In this document: positions 17,187-25,184 of the stretch, piece after piece | Layout: each line of letters starts with the position of its first letter | Numbering within the stretch: the stretch's first letter is position 1 | Assembly (NCBI GenBank): GCA_003134685.1 | Contig: PLCA01000007.1 | Coordinates: 170,987-223,786, forward strand | Reading direction: 5' to 3' | From: Gemmatimonadota bacterium | GTDB lineage: Bacteria > Gemmatimonadota > Gemmatimonadetes > Gemmatimonadales > Gemmatimonadaceae | Length of the DNA stretch: 52,800 bases | The notes under the pieces: generated by a model | Database searches by the model: none | What the model saw: only the letters and a program-made list of their open reading frames with translations | Told to the model about the DNA's origin: nothing | Position numbers and translations under genes: made by a program

Positions 17187-18308
17187 TCACGCCGGCGCCT
17201 TCGAAGTTTGACCGGACGCCTGCACGGCCTTTCTGTCGGTGAGCTCGCGCTCCACGTACAGCTTCAGAATGTGCATGAAATCCTGCGCGTTCGTCACCAC
17301 TCCGAATGCCTGGTGGGTTCCGCGGTCCTTGAGCTTGCTCACCACGAATTCGGACGAATCGACGCAGATGGTCGGAAGCTCGCGCATCGACCCATCCTTC
17401 TCGGTGACGAATGCCGGGAGCATGTTGCCGGTAGCGATCGCGTGGAGCGCCGTCGCAATGAGAATCGCCATTGTCGCGCGCGTCGTGTGTCGCTTCATCG
17501 CGTCCTGGGCGGCGAGGGTGTCGGTAATGACTTCGGGGAGTGGGCCGTCGTCGCGGATGGAACCCGTGAGAACAAACGGAATCCCCTTCGTCACGCACGC
17601 GTGCATGATCCCGTCCTTGATCACGCCCTGGTCGACGGCCTTCGCGATCGAGCCGGCGGCGCGTACCTTGTTGATCGCGCGCATATGGAGGCCATGACCG
17701 CCGGTCGTCGCCTCCCCGGTGCGCGTCATCCCGAGCGTGGTGCCGAATATCGACGCCTCGATGTCGTGCACCGCCACCGCGTTCCCAGCGAGCAACGCTG
17801 ACACGAAACCGTTCTCGATGAACCAGACCATGTCGGCGCGCGCGCGCGAATGGACCAGCGCCGGTCCCGTCACCCAGATGGGATACCCGCCACGATCGCG
17901 CTCCTCGATGAGAATGTGCGCCATCAGCGAATAGTCGATCGGCTTCTCGCGCGACACCTCGCTCGTCATGAACTTGAACTCGCCCTCTTCTTCGCCAAGG
18001 AACGAGCCGGTATGGACGTAGATGCCTTCGCTTCCGTCCTCGGCGCTCCCGACGGCAACCCGGTCGCCCTTCTTCAGCTTGCGCCCTTCCCTGATCCAGA
18101 GGTTGTCGCCGTCCAGCACGAGCGACGCGTCCATCCTCGGCTCACGCGGCATTCGCCACGCGCCCTTGATGCGGACATACGTCGGAAGATTTGTCGTCGA
18201 GAAGAAGTTCTCGGGGAGCACGCCGTCGGCCGGCGCGGGAACGAACCGCGCGTCGGGGGCGTTCGCCAGCTCCGGCGCATTGAAGTCGGGATGCCTTAGA
18301 ATCGTCAC
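17187..18308 (-). CDS. TIGR00300-family protein (archaeal-type ornithine cyclodeaminase / LOR-SDH domain)
   Basis: The protein matches the family described as LOR/SDH bifunctional enzyme conserved domain, whose archaeal members act as NAD-dependent ornithine cyclodeaminases (ornithine to proline plus ammonia). I recognise WVTGPALVHSRARADMVWFI, ALLAGNAVAVHDIEASIFGT, HMRAINKVRAAGSIAKAV and FVLTGSIRDDGPLPEVITD, and the C-terminal NAD-binding-type part with ICVDSSEFVVSKLKDRG. Length (373 residues) is about normal. The start is GTG at 18306-18308 with only a weak ribosome site. A 9-bp inverted repeat sits in the leader. Orn cyclodeaminase activity is inferred from the family, not shown. Confidence 0.82.
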   Translation of the reverse strand: MTILRHPDFNAPELANAPDARFVPAPADGVLPENFFSTTNLPTYVRIKGAWRMPREPRMDASLVLDGDNLWIREGRKLKKGDRVAVGSAEDGSEGIYVHTGSFLGEEEGEFKFMTSEVSREKPIDYSLMAHILIEERDRGGYPIWVTGPALVHSRARADMVWFIENGFVSALLAGNAVAVHDIEASIFGTTLGMTRTGEATTGGHGLHMRAINKVRAAGSIAKAVDQGVIKDGIMHACVTKGIPFVLTGSIRDDGPLPEVITDTLAAQDAMKRHTTRATMAILIATALHAIATGNMLPAFVTEKDGSMRELPTICVDSSEFVVSKLKDRGTHQAFGVVTNAQDFMHILKLYVERELTDRKAVQASGQTSKAPA

Positions 18309-18321
18309 GCTTGAAAGATAA

Positions 18322-18385
18322 GCTCAGAGGAGTAGTAGTACTCGGGCGCCAAAGAGGCGAACAAGAACAAAAGAAGCCTCTGAGC
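18322..18385. promoter_or_regulatory. Inverted repeat in the priA / TIGR00300 intergenic region
   Basis: GCTCAGAGG (18322-18330) and CCTCTGAGC (18377-18385) are perfect 9-bp complements around 46 bases that contain a smaller GCGCC/GGCG pair. Read on the minus strand the structure begins just after the priA stop and ends about 13 bases before the GTG of the next gene, with no long T run. It could be a weak terminator or a leader hairpin controlling the downstream start. Confidence 0.4.
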
Positions 18386-18387
18386 GC

Positions 18388-20664
18388 TTAAAGGAGTGCC
18401 ACCGGATCACGATCGAGGGTTACCCGCAGCTGTGCCGTATTAGGAACCTCGAACCGCTCCATGAAGTAACGGCTCACTCGGGTGAGCTCGCCCGGATGCG
18501 CGGACTTGAGCAGCACATGCCAGCGCCAGCGATTCTTGATTCGCTCGATGGGACACGGGGCGGGGCCAACGACCGTCACTTCGTCCTCCGCGCGCGTGGC
18601 GATCAGCTCGCGCAGCCATTCACCGGCGTGGATGGCGAACTTGGCAACCGAATCTTCGACGAGCCCGCTGAAGACGATGTTCGCGATCCGCACGTTGGGT
18701 GGATACGGAGGATCTACTCGACCCTCCATTTCTTCTCGGACGAAAGAGACGTAATCGTGTGCCACGGCGTACCGCACCGCGTGATGGCCGGGCAGCCTCG
18801 TTTGAATCAGCACACGACCGCCTTTCGCGCCGCGTCCCGCTCGGCCCGAGACCTGACTCAGAAGCTGAAAGCACCGCTCCGACGCCCTGAAGTCCGGGAA
18901 ATTGATCCCGACATCGGCGTCCACGACTCCCACGAGCGTCACATTGGGGAAGTCGAGTCCCTTGGCGATCATCTGGGTCCCGAGGAGAATATCAACCTCT
19001 CCCGCGGCGACGCGGTCGAGAATCCGGGTGTGCGCCCACTTCCCACTCGTCGTATCGACATCCATCCGCGCGATGCGAGCCGCTGGAAATCTCTCGGATA
19101 GGAGCCGCTCGACCTGCTGAGTGCCGAGCCCTCGCTGTCTGAGGTATCGTCCGCCGCAGCGCACGCAATCGGGCCTGGGATCTTCCTTGTGCAGGCAATA
19201 GTGGCAGACGAGCCGCTCCGGATTCCGATGGTGGGTGAGCGTGATGCTGCAGTTAGGGCAGGTCGCGACGGCGCCGCAGTCAACGCACTGGATGAACGAC
19301 GAATATCCGCGGCGATTGAGCAGCAGGATGGTCTGCTCCCCGCGACTCATGGTCTCGACGATCGCATCGTGAAGCGGCTCGCGAATCACGGCGCCGTAAT
19401 CCACGCCGCCCTGTGCCATCGCGTTGTAGTCCGTAGGAATCCGTCTCAGATCGATCACGTCGACGCTCGGGAGTCGTCCGCCGCCAACCCGCTCCGGGAG
19501 CGTCAACAGCTTGTACTTCCCCGACGAAGCATTTGCCCAACTCTCCAGCGAGGGGGTGGCGCTCCCGAGAACAGTGATCGCGCCCTCGTTTTTCGCGCGC
19601 ACAATCGCTACTTCGCGCGCATGGTAGCGCGGCGTCTCGCCCTGCTTGTAGCTCGACTCGTGCTCTTCGTCGACGATGATCGCCCCCAGGTTCTCCAGCG
19701 GCGCGAACACCGCCGACCGCGCTCCGACGACTATCCGCTTGTCTCCCCGCTTGAGCGCGAGCCAAGCGTCGTATCGCTCGCCCTCGCTGAGCGCCGAATG
19801 CAGAACCGCGATCCTGTCGCCGAAAGCGGCGCGGAACCGATCTACCGTCTGGGGAGTGAGCGCGATCTCCGGGACCAGCACGATTGCCGTCTGTCCGCGC
19901 TCGTCCACGATCCGGCGCAGAAGCTCGATGTAGACGAGTGTCTTGCCGCTTCCAGTAATGCCGTGGAGCAGAAAGACATCACCCTTCGTCGCGCTCGCCA
20001 TGGTGTCAATCGCGTGCAGCTGCGCCGGTGTCGGCTCGAGTCTGGTCGAGGAGATGCCGCCCCGCGACGAGAACGGATCGCGCTCGACCTCCTCTTCCTC
20101 GATGACGATGAGCCCGCGCTTCTCCAGCGACTTGAGCACGGAGGGAGAAAAATCGAGCTGCGCGCTCAGGTTCTCGAGCGACGTATTCCCGCCGAGCGAT
20201 TCGACCAGCTCGAATACCGCCCGCTGCTGTTTGGAGCGGGCGAATGACTTGTCCCGTTGCAGGAGGGACGGTATGTCCGCCCCGAGCTTTACGAGCCGCC
20301 GGGTTTTGCGCGTCGGACGCGGATCCTCCGCCCCGGTGAGGGCGGCAGGAAGCACGGTCCGGAGCACGACGCCCAGCGGGACGATGTAATAGTCCGCCAT
20401 CCACCTGCACAGCTCGAGCAGCGAAGCGCCTATTGCCGGCTCGGCGTCGGGCGATTCCAGCACGGCTTTTGGCTTTCGCTTGAGCGGACTGACGTCGCTG
20501 ACTCCGATGCAGACGCCAATCTCCTTGCCGCTGCGGAGAGGAACGACCACGCGCGACCCGACCACTACCGGATTTGCGAGCCCTTCTTCGACTGCGTAGG
20601 TGAATGTCTGGAAGAGCGGCAGCGGCAGCGCGACTTCGATGAACCGCGGCGCCTTGTCACGCAC
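18388..20664 (-). CDS. priA: Primosomal protein N' (replication restart helicase PriA)
   Basis: Superfamily 2 DNA helicase that reloads the replisome at stalled forks. The N-terminal 3'-DNA-binding domain (FIEVALPLPLFQTFTYAV) leads into the helicase core with Walker A GITGSGKT, DEEHESSYKQ, ATPSLES and the late motif SGRAGRGAKGG. The zinc-binding insertion is intact, with paired cysteines in CVDCG, CPNC, CHYC and CVRC. Length (758 residues) is normal. The gene overlaps the upstream epimerase by 8 bases, so it is read from the same transcript. Confidence 0.95.
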   Translation of the reverse strand: MRDKAPRFIEVALPLPLFQTFTYAVEEGLANPVVVGSRVVVPLRSGKEIGVCIGVSDVSPLKRKPKAVLESPDAEPAIGASLLELCRWMADYYIVPLGVVLRTVLPAALTGAEDPRPTRKTRRLVKLGADIPSLLQRDKSFARSKQQRAVFELVESLGGNTSLENLSAQLDFSPSVLKSLEKRGLIVIEEEEVERDPFSSRGGISSTRLEPTPAQLHAIDTMASATKGDVFLLHGITGSGKTLVYIELLRRIVDERGQTAIVLVPEIALTPQTVDRFRAAFGDRIAVLHSALSEGERYDAWLALKRGDKRIVVGARSAVFAPLENLGAIIVDEEHESSYKQGETPRYHAREVAIVRAKNEGAITVLGSATPSLESWANASSGKYKLLTLPERVGGGRLPSVDVIDLRRIPTDYNAMAQGGVDYGAVIREPLHDAIVETMSRGEQTILLLNRRGYSSFIQCVDCGAVATCPNCSITLTHHRNPERLVCHYCLHKEDPRPDCVRCGGRYLRQRGLGTQQVERLLSERFPAARIARMDVDTTSGKWAHTRILDRVAAGEVDILLGTQMIAKGLDFPNVTLVGVVDADVGINFPDFRASERCFQLLSQVSGRAGRGAKGGRVLIQTRLPGHHAVRYAVAHDYVSFVREEMEGRVDPPYPPNVRIANIVFSGLVEDSVAKFAIHAGEWLRELIATRAEDEVTVVGPAPCPIERIKNRWRWHVLLKSAHPGELTRVSRYFMERFEVPNTAQLRVTLDRDPVALL

Positions 20665-21712
20665 TCTGAAATGCCGCGGCCAGATCTACCCTCGGCGCCG
20701 GAGTCGCGCCGAGTCCGGGTTCGTCGGACAATCGAATCGCGCCGCCGGCGATCGAGACTCCGCGGAAAGGATCGTTGGACAGAAGGGCCGCGCCATCGAA
20801 ATCGGCGTAGTCGAGCAGCGGCGAGATCTGTGCGATCGCGGAGATACCGAGCGAGCTCTCGATCATGCAGCCGGCCATGACCTGCATGTCCAGCGCGCGC
20901 GCGGCGTGCACCATCCGCAGCGCTTCGCGGAGGCTGCCACATTTTGCAAGTTTGATATTGATGCCATCGACGGCTCCGGCGAGCTTGGCAACATCGGTCG
21001 CCACCAGGCACGACTCGTCAGCGAAAACCGGCAGTCTGGAGCGTTTGCGGACGAAGCGGAGTCCCTCGATGTCGTTCGCGGCGACGGGCTGCTCCAGCAT
21101 CTCCGCGCCCTGCTCGGCAAGGAAATCACTCATGCGGACGGCGTGCTTTGCCGTCCAGGCAGCGTTAGCATCGACACGCAGGCGTTTTTCCGGTGCCGCG
21201 CTCCGGATGATACGCACTATCTCCGTGTCGCGGTCAGTTCCGAGCTTGATCTTGAGAATCGGGTATTCGCTCGCCTCCGCCACGCGCCTCTCCAGCTCGT
21301 GATTTTCCGCGATGGCGATGGTAAAGCTGGACTGCGGAGTCGTCGCCGCATCGAGTCCCCAGAGGCGGAAAACGGGAAGGCCGAGCCGCTTTCCAACGAG
21401 ATCGTGGAGGGCCGAGCTGACGGCGCTCTTGGCCGAGGCATTGCCGCGCAGGACTCGGTTGAGATCCGCTTCAATGGACTCGAGCGAGAATGGATCGCCG
21501 CGCTCCACCACCGGCTTGAATTGCCCGAGGGCGGCGATGACCGTCGACACGGATTCGCCGTAGTAGCGATTGGGCGCGGCCTCCCCGTAGCCTTCCAGAC
21601 CATCGTCGTCGGTGAGGCGCACGATGACGTTGCGGTGGTGGGAGTAACCCCCGCGCGCGATCACGAATGGATGCGTCGGGCTGAGCTCGATTGTCTGGTG
21701 CGAGAGCTTCAT
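20657..21712 (-). CDS. L-Ala-D/L-Glu epimerase (enolase superfamily)
   Basis: Interconverts L-Ala-D-Glu and L-Ala-L-Glu, so that murein tripeptide fragments can be degraded (YcjG/YkfB role). The enolase-fold catalytic set is in place: KIKL (the KxK acid/base pair), the metal-binding Asp of RVDANAAW, Glu of EQPV and Asp of ADES, and the second-face Lys in IKLAKCG. The capping domain includes GYGEAAPNRYYGES. At 351 residues it is of family length. It overlaps priA (8 bases) and the kinase gene (4 bases). Functionally it extends the recycling pathway encoded at 2.8-7.7 kb; other dipeptide epimerase specificities cannot be excluded. Confidence 0.85.
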   Translation of the reverse strand: MKLSHQTIELSPTHPFVIARGGYSHHRNVIVRLTDDDGLEGYGEAAPNRYYGESVSTVIAALGQFKPVVERGDPFSLESIEADLNRVLRGNASAKSAVSSALHDLVGKRLGLPVFRLWGLDAATTPQSSFTIAIAENHELERRVAEASEYPILKIKLGTDRDTEIVRIIRSAAPEKRLRVDANAAWTAKHAVRMSDFLAEQGAEMLEQPVAANDIEGLRFVRKRSRLPVFADESCLVATDVAKLAGAVDGINIKLAKCGSLREALRMVHAARALDMQVMAGCMIESSLGISAIAQISPLLDYADFDGAALLSNDPFRGVSIAGGAIRLSDEPGLGATPAPRVDLAAAFQSA

Positions 21713-22713
21713 CCGACTGCCACCGCGGGCACAGGGCGCGCAGTCCGAGCCATGCGAAACTCGTTGTGCGCCGACGCCGTCGACAGAAAATTGATGAGCG
21801 CGTCGGCGAGATCATTGCCCCGCTCGAACCGGTGGGCGGGGTTTTTCTCGAGGCAGCGCATCACGATCGCGGCGAGCTGCGCCGGAATCCTGGAGTCCAC
21901 GACGTCGGGCGACACCGCGGTCTCAGTCACATGCTTATAGCTGATCGAGTAGCTGTCCGCCCCGTCGAAGGGTGGGAATCCGACCAGCGTCTCGTACATC
22001 ACGACGCCCAGGCCGTACAGATCGCTGCGGCCATCGAGCAGCTTTCCGCGCGCCTGCTCCGGCGACATGTAGTGCGGAGTGCCCATGACGTTTCCGCTCC
22101 CGGTCATGCGGCTCCGGAAGTGGCCGGTGGCGATTCCGAAATCAGTGACGATCGCGTTCTCATCCTCATCAAAGAGGATGTTGTCCGGCTTGATGTCACG
22201 GTGCACCAGTCCCCGGCGGTGCGCATAGTCAAGTCCGGTAGCCACCTGCGCCGCCACCGCCGCCGTGGTTTCCGGAGAGAGGGACCGATGACCACCGATG
22301 CGGTCGCTCAACGTGCCGCGAGCCAGATAGGGCATTACGAGGAAGACGTGATCGTCGACCATTCCGAAATCGATGATCTTGCAGATATGGGGGTGCATCA
22401 GCTGCGCGGCTGATTCCGCTTCCCGCTTGAAGCGCTCGCGCATCTCGTGCTCGCGCGCGAGGTGCGGATGAAGAACCTTGATCACGACAGGGGAGTCGAG
22501 GACGACGTGTAGCGCGTAGTAGACGCTGGCCATCCCGCCCTCGCCAACGCGGTGCATGATGGTGTATCTCCCGCCCGTCACCTGGCGCAGCGCCGTCACC
22601 GACGGATCGGGCGGAGACTGCCGCCGGTCCGAGCTTTCGGGCATGATGATCCCGCAGCGGACGCAGCGCGCCGCTTCTCCCCGGTTCCAGCTCCCGCAGT
22701 CAGTGCAGAACAT
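21709..22713 (-). CDS. Ser/Thr protein kinase with N-terminal zinc ribbon
   Basis: Hanks-type kinase of 334 residues, all soluble. The N-terminus is a zinc ribbon: Cys3-x2-Cys6 and Cys17-x2-Cys20. The kinase domain (about 45-305) has the Gly loop GEGGMASVYYA, the VAIK-type Lys in VVIKVL, catalytic HRDIKPDNILFD, DFGIATG and an activation segment MGTPHYMSPEQARG. There is no membrane segment and no PASTA repeat. I chose ATG 22711-22713 because it gives the zinc ribbon its proper start and lies 2 bases after the GvpL/F-like stop. Phosphorylation targets are unknown; neighbours suggest the GvpL/F-like protein. Confidence 0.9.
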   Translation of the reverse strand: MFCTDCGSWNRGEAARCVRCGIIMPESSDRRQSPPDPSVTALRQVTGGRYTIMHRVGEGGMASVYYALHVVLDSPVVIKVLHPHLAREHEMRERFKREAESAAQLMHPHICKIIDFGMVDDHVFLVMPYLARGTLSDRIGGHRSLSPETTAAVAAQVATGLDYAHRRGLVHRDIKPDNILFDEDENAIVTDFGIATGHFRSRMTGSGNVMGTPHYMSPEQARGKLLDGRSDLYGLGVVMYETLVGFPPFDGADSYSISYKHVTETAVSPDVVDSRIPAQLAAIVMRCLEKNPAHRFERGNDLADALINFLSTASAHNEFRMARTARPVPAVAVG

Positions 22714-22715
22714 CG

Positions 22716-23351
22716 TCAGCCCCCGAACTGCATGCGAACGAAGTCGTACGGGGGCCACGGCCCGGTGACCGCGAAGTCGAGGGCGTCTTGTCGCTCTGCT
22801 TCTTTCGACACCGCATCCTTGAAGGCCTGCCAGCGCTGAGTGTCGATGAGGAACGACGCGCGGGCGACAACGTCAGCTTCATCGTCACCGTCCGTATTCG
22901 GAAGAGTGACCGTCGCCGCGGCGTGGCCTCTCAACAGTCTGAGACTCTCCGCGGCGAGACCAGCGAGACTCTTTTTCGCATCCTCTCTCTGCCTTCCCTT
23001 CATCGTGACGCTCACTCGCGCGGCGGCGTGGCCTTCGACCACCGAGAGCGCCTCGGTGAGGGTGAAGTAGTGGAGCTCGAGCCAGCGGGTGAGCGTCGAT
23101 TCCGACCGGAAAACGGTTCCGGGGGGAGCCGGCAGTATCGCGGAGTGCGCGTGGGCCTGCTCGAGGACCGCCACGTATTTCGACACATCGTTGTCCTCGA
23201 GTGTCGACACGGAGTACGGCGACGGCTCGACGACGGCCGCGAGCGCGCGATAGTGCACGAGGGTCGTGCCTTCGGCAAGCGAGATCACCTGACCCGATTC
23301 GACGGCAGCGACGCCGTACAAACGCAGCGAACCTAGAGAAGCTTGCGCCAT
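22716..23351 (-). CDS. Orphan GvpL/GvpF-like gas vesicle protein
   Basis: A divergent, shorter (211 residues) member of the GvpL/GvpF family, which in gas vesicle operons binds shell proteins and assists assembly. The strongest evidence is the C-terminal family motif TGPWPPYDFVRMQF, shared with the two GvpL/F proteins at 34617 and 35753, and the N-terminal LYGVAAVESG strand. It lies about 10 kb away from the main cluster, 2 bases before a Ser/Thr kinase gene, and its first codons overlap the end of a CorA-like fragment. I infer that it is either a regulatory satellite of the gas vesicles or a repurposed paralogue. Confidence 0.82.
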   Translation of the reverse strand: MAQASLGSLRLYGVAAVESGQVISLAEGTTLVHYRALAAVVEPSPYSVSTLEDNDVSKYVAVLEQAHAHSAILPAPPGTVFRSESTLTRWLELHYFTLTEALSVVEGHAAARVSVTMKGRQREDAKKSLAGLAAESLRLLRGHAAATVTLPNTDGDDEADVVARASFLIDTQRWQAFKDAVSKEAERQDALDFAVTGPWPPYDFVRMQFGG

Positions 23352-23586
23352 TTGAGACCGGCAAGGATTGTCAAACCGAGCGCGAGCTGCGCGAACACCA
23401 GGATCATGAAACCGTGCGGATTAGAGTGAAGCGGAATTTGCTCGAAGTTCATTCCCACATCCCGCTCACCACGACGAATGGAAGCGTGACGGTGGCGACG
23501 ACGCCCAAGGCTCTGGTCGCCATACCTAGACGATTAGATACCTGTGTTAGATAGCTGTCCAGTGGGCTAACGGGTGCCGCGCTCAT
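23333..23586 (-). pseudogene. Stand-alone CorA-like membrane tail with apparent frameshift
   Basis: Starting at ATG 23584-23586, 18 bases after the deacetylase stop and with GAGAG nearby, the frame reads SPLDSYLTQVSNRLG then ATVTLPFVVVSGMWE and stops. The next frame continues directly with MNFEQIPLHSNPHGF, a hydrophobic helix LVFAQLALGLTILAG and LKWRKLL before TAG. Joined, this is the last coiled helix and both membrane helices of a CorA-family Mg2+ channel, including the GMN motif. One extra C in the run at 23455-23457 (CCC to CCCC) restores WGMNF and gives exactly 84 codons. The soluble CorA domain is absent. Either a sequencing indel hides a mini-CorA gene, or it is a recent pseudogene. 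Confidence 0.75.
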
Positions 23587-23604
23587 GGACTCTCAAGTTA
23601 GCGG

Positions 23605-24534
23605 TTACGTTGCGAGCGCGCCCAGGTGACGGACCGCCGCCTGGGCCAGCCTGTCGGGCGCATATCCGCCCTCCAGCGCGCTCACAATGCGACCGCCACA
23701 CCAGGAATCCGCGCGCGAGACGAGCGAGCGGGTGAGGGCTTCGAAGTCATCAAGCTCGAGTGTGAATCCCCCTAGAGGATCATGGGCGAGTGAGTCGAAT
23801 CCGGCGGAAATGAGTATCAGCTCCGGCACGAAGCCCTCGGTGGCGGCATCGATTCCCCGCTCGAGCGCCTCGACGTATTCCGAGCGCCGCAGTCCGCCAG
23901 GCTTGGGAATATTCCAGACGGTTCGATGAGGGCCCCGATCATCGGCGGCTCCTGTTCCCGGATACCACGGCCACTGATGCATCGAGACGAAGTGGATGTC
24001 CGGCTCGTTCTCCACCAACGCCTGGGTTCCATTCCCATGGTGGACGTCCCAGTCGACGATCAGGATCCGCCGTAAGCCGTGTTTCTTCCGCGCGTAATGC
24101 GCGGCGATCGCGACGTTGCCGAAGAGGCAGAATCCCATGGCGCGGTTGTGGACGGCATGGTGACCGGGTGGGCGCACCGCCGAAAAGCTGCGAGGATTGA
24201 CGCCACTCACCGAGAGATCTACGCCCAGGAGGACGCAGCCGGCGCCAGCAGTAGCCGCCGCCCAGGATCCGCTGCTCGCCACCGTGTCCGCGTCGAGCCG
24301 CCCGCCCCCCTGCTCGGCGATTACTCTGACCGACCGAACGTAGGCAGGATCATGCACGAGCTCGAGCTCATCGATCAACGCGTGCCGTCCCTCGAGATGC
24401 TCGATGGAGTGAAATAGCTCCGGGTCATCGCGCAGAGCGCGGGTGATGGCGCGCAGACGCCCGACGTGCTCCGGATGTCCCCATCCGGTGTCGTGGCGTC
24501 CGCAGTCACTGTGGGAGATGAACGCGGCCCGCAT
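23605..24534 (-). CDS. Histone deacetylase family (AcuC/APAH-like) zinc amidohydrolase
   Basis: Zinc-dependent deacetylase-fold enzyme acting on acetyl-lysine, acetylpolyamines or related amides; the true substrate is unknown. Family landmarks are present: HPEHVGRL near residue 20, RPPGHHA at 121-127 with the catalytic His pair 125-126, DWDVHHGNGT at 161-170 (zinc-binding Asp163 and His165), FVSMHQ, and SAGFDSLAHDPLGG with the third zinc Asp. Length (309 residues) is usual. It starts 12 bases after the ubiquitin-like gene and is part of the same transcript. Confidence 0.9.
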   Translation of the reverse strand: MRAAFISHSDCGRHDTGWGHPEHVGRLRAITRALRDDPELFHSIEHLEGRHALIDELELVHDPAYVRSVRVIAEQGGGRLDADTVASSGSWAAATAGAGCVLLGVDLSVSGVNPRSFSAVRPPGHHAVHNRAMGFCLFGNVAIAAHYARKKHGLRRILIVDWDVHHGNGTQALVENEPDIHFVSMHQWPWYPGTGAADDRGPHRTVWNIPKPGGLRRSEYVEALERGIDAATEGFVPELILISAGFDSLAHDPLGGFTLELDDFEALTRSLVSRADSWCGGRIVSALEGGYAPDRLAQAAVRHLGALAT

Positions 24535-24546
24535 TGCGCGGGGCGC

Positions 24547-24882
24547 CTACTCTACCGGTCGCCGGCGGCGGTCGGTGATGAGGAAAATCGACCCGTTCTT
24601 CACCGCGGTGGACGAGATCGGCGCATCCTCGTCCAGGATCTCCCAGCCGTGCAGCTTGACCATGTACTGGTCGTCGTTCTGAATTCCGGGATAGAGCTCT
24701 TTCAATGCGAGGTGCTTGAGGCTCCTCACGGAAGCCGATGGATCCGCGTCGATTCGGATTGCGTCCCAGGCCTCGAGCACCTGCGCCCTCAGCTGAAGCA
24801 CCGCTTGCCCGGATGCCGAGCCGAGCTTGAACGCCCCGCCCTGTGTTCTCAGCCCGCTGACGAAAGGTGTGGGTGTGGTCAT
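24547..24882 (-). CDS. Small protein with ubiquitin-like (beta-grasp) pattern
   Basis: A 111-residue soluble protein. From about residue 30 the order of segments is that of a ubiquitin fold: two strands (LQLRAQVLEAWDAIRIDAD), a helix (SVRSLKHLALKELYPG), strand YMVKLHGWEIL, a DEDAPI turn, and KNGSIFLITDRRRRPVE. The D..SVR.LK and L.DED....AV..GS spacing is typical of bacterial YukD/EsaB-like ubiquitin-like domains, and the RRRRPV tail is familiar from such small proteins. There is no C-terminal GG, so conjugation is not suggested. The start overlaps the stop of the upstream gene by 4 bases. Confidence 0.65.
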   Translation of the reverse strand: MTTPTPFVSGLRTQGGAFKLGSASGQAVLQLRAQVLEAWDAIRIDADPSASVRSLKHLALKELYPGIQNDDQYMVKLHGWEILDEDAPISSTAVKNGSIFLITDRRRRPVE

Positions 24883-25184
24883 TCGCCGCCTTCTGTGGCG
24901 ACGGCCAGCGGCACCGGCGCGAGCGTGGCGAAGAAGCGGGCTACCTGCTGACCGAACAGGTACGTCGAGCCGGTAACCTTCGTCTCACCCGAACCAGGAA
25001 TGGCGGCTATCACCACTTCTTCGCCGCCCTGTCCGCGCATTGTCACGTGCGCTTTCGATTCCTGCTCCGGAAAGGCAGCGTAAATGCCCGTCTGGCGGGC
25101 GAAAAAGTCCTTCGCCGAGCGCAGGACCTCGGCCGGACTGTGCGAGGTCGTTGTTTCCTGGAGAGTGCGATTGCGCTGTGACAT
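24879..25184 (-). CDS. Hypothetical 101-residue protein, partner of the ubiquitin-like gene
   Basis: I do not recognise a named family. After a polar N-terminus a helix (SPAEVLRSAKDFFARQ) leads into a beta-rich core (KAHVTMRGQGGEEVVIAAI, then ETKVTGSTYLFGQQVARFF). Helix-grip folds can look like this, but that is only an impression. The ATG is the first gene after the inverted-repeat element B, and its stop overlaps the next ATG, so the pair is translationally coupled. Confidence 0.65.
   Translation of the reverse strand: MSQRNRTLQETTTSHSPAEVLRSAKDFFARQTGIYAAFPEQESKAHVTMRGQGGEEVVIAAIPGSGETKVTGSTYLFGQQVARFFATLAPVPLAVATEGGE

Noticed and set aside
23455-23457. Programmed -1 ribosomal frameshift in the CorA-like fragment
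   Set aside because: The codons AUG UGG GAA UGA offer no X-XXY-YYZ slippery heptamer and I see no downstream stimulator; a one-base indel is simpler.
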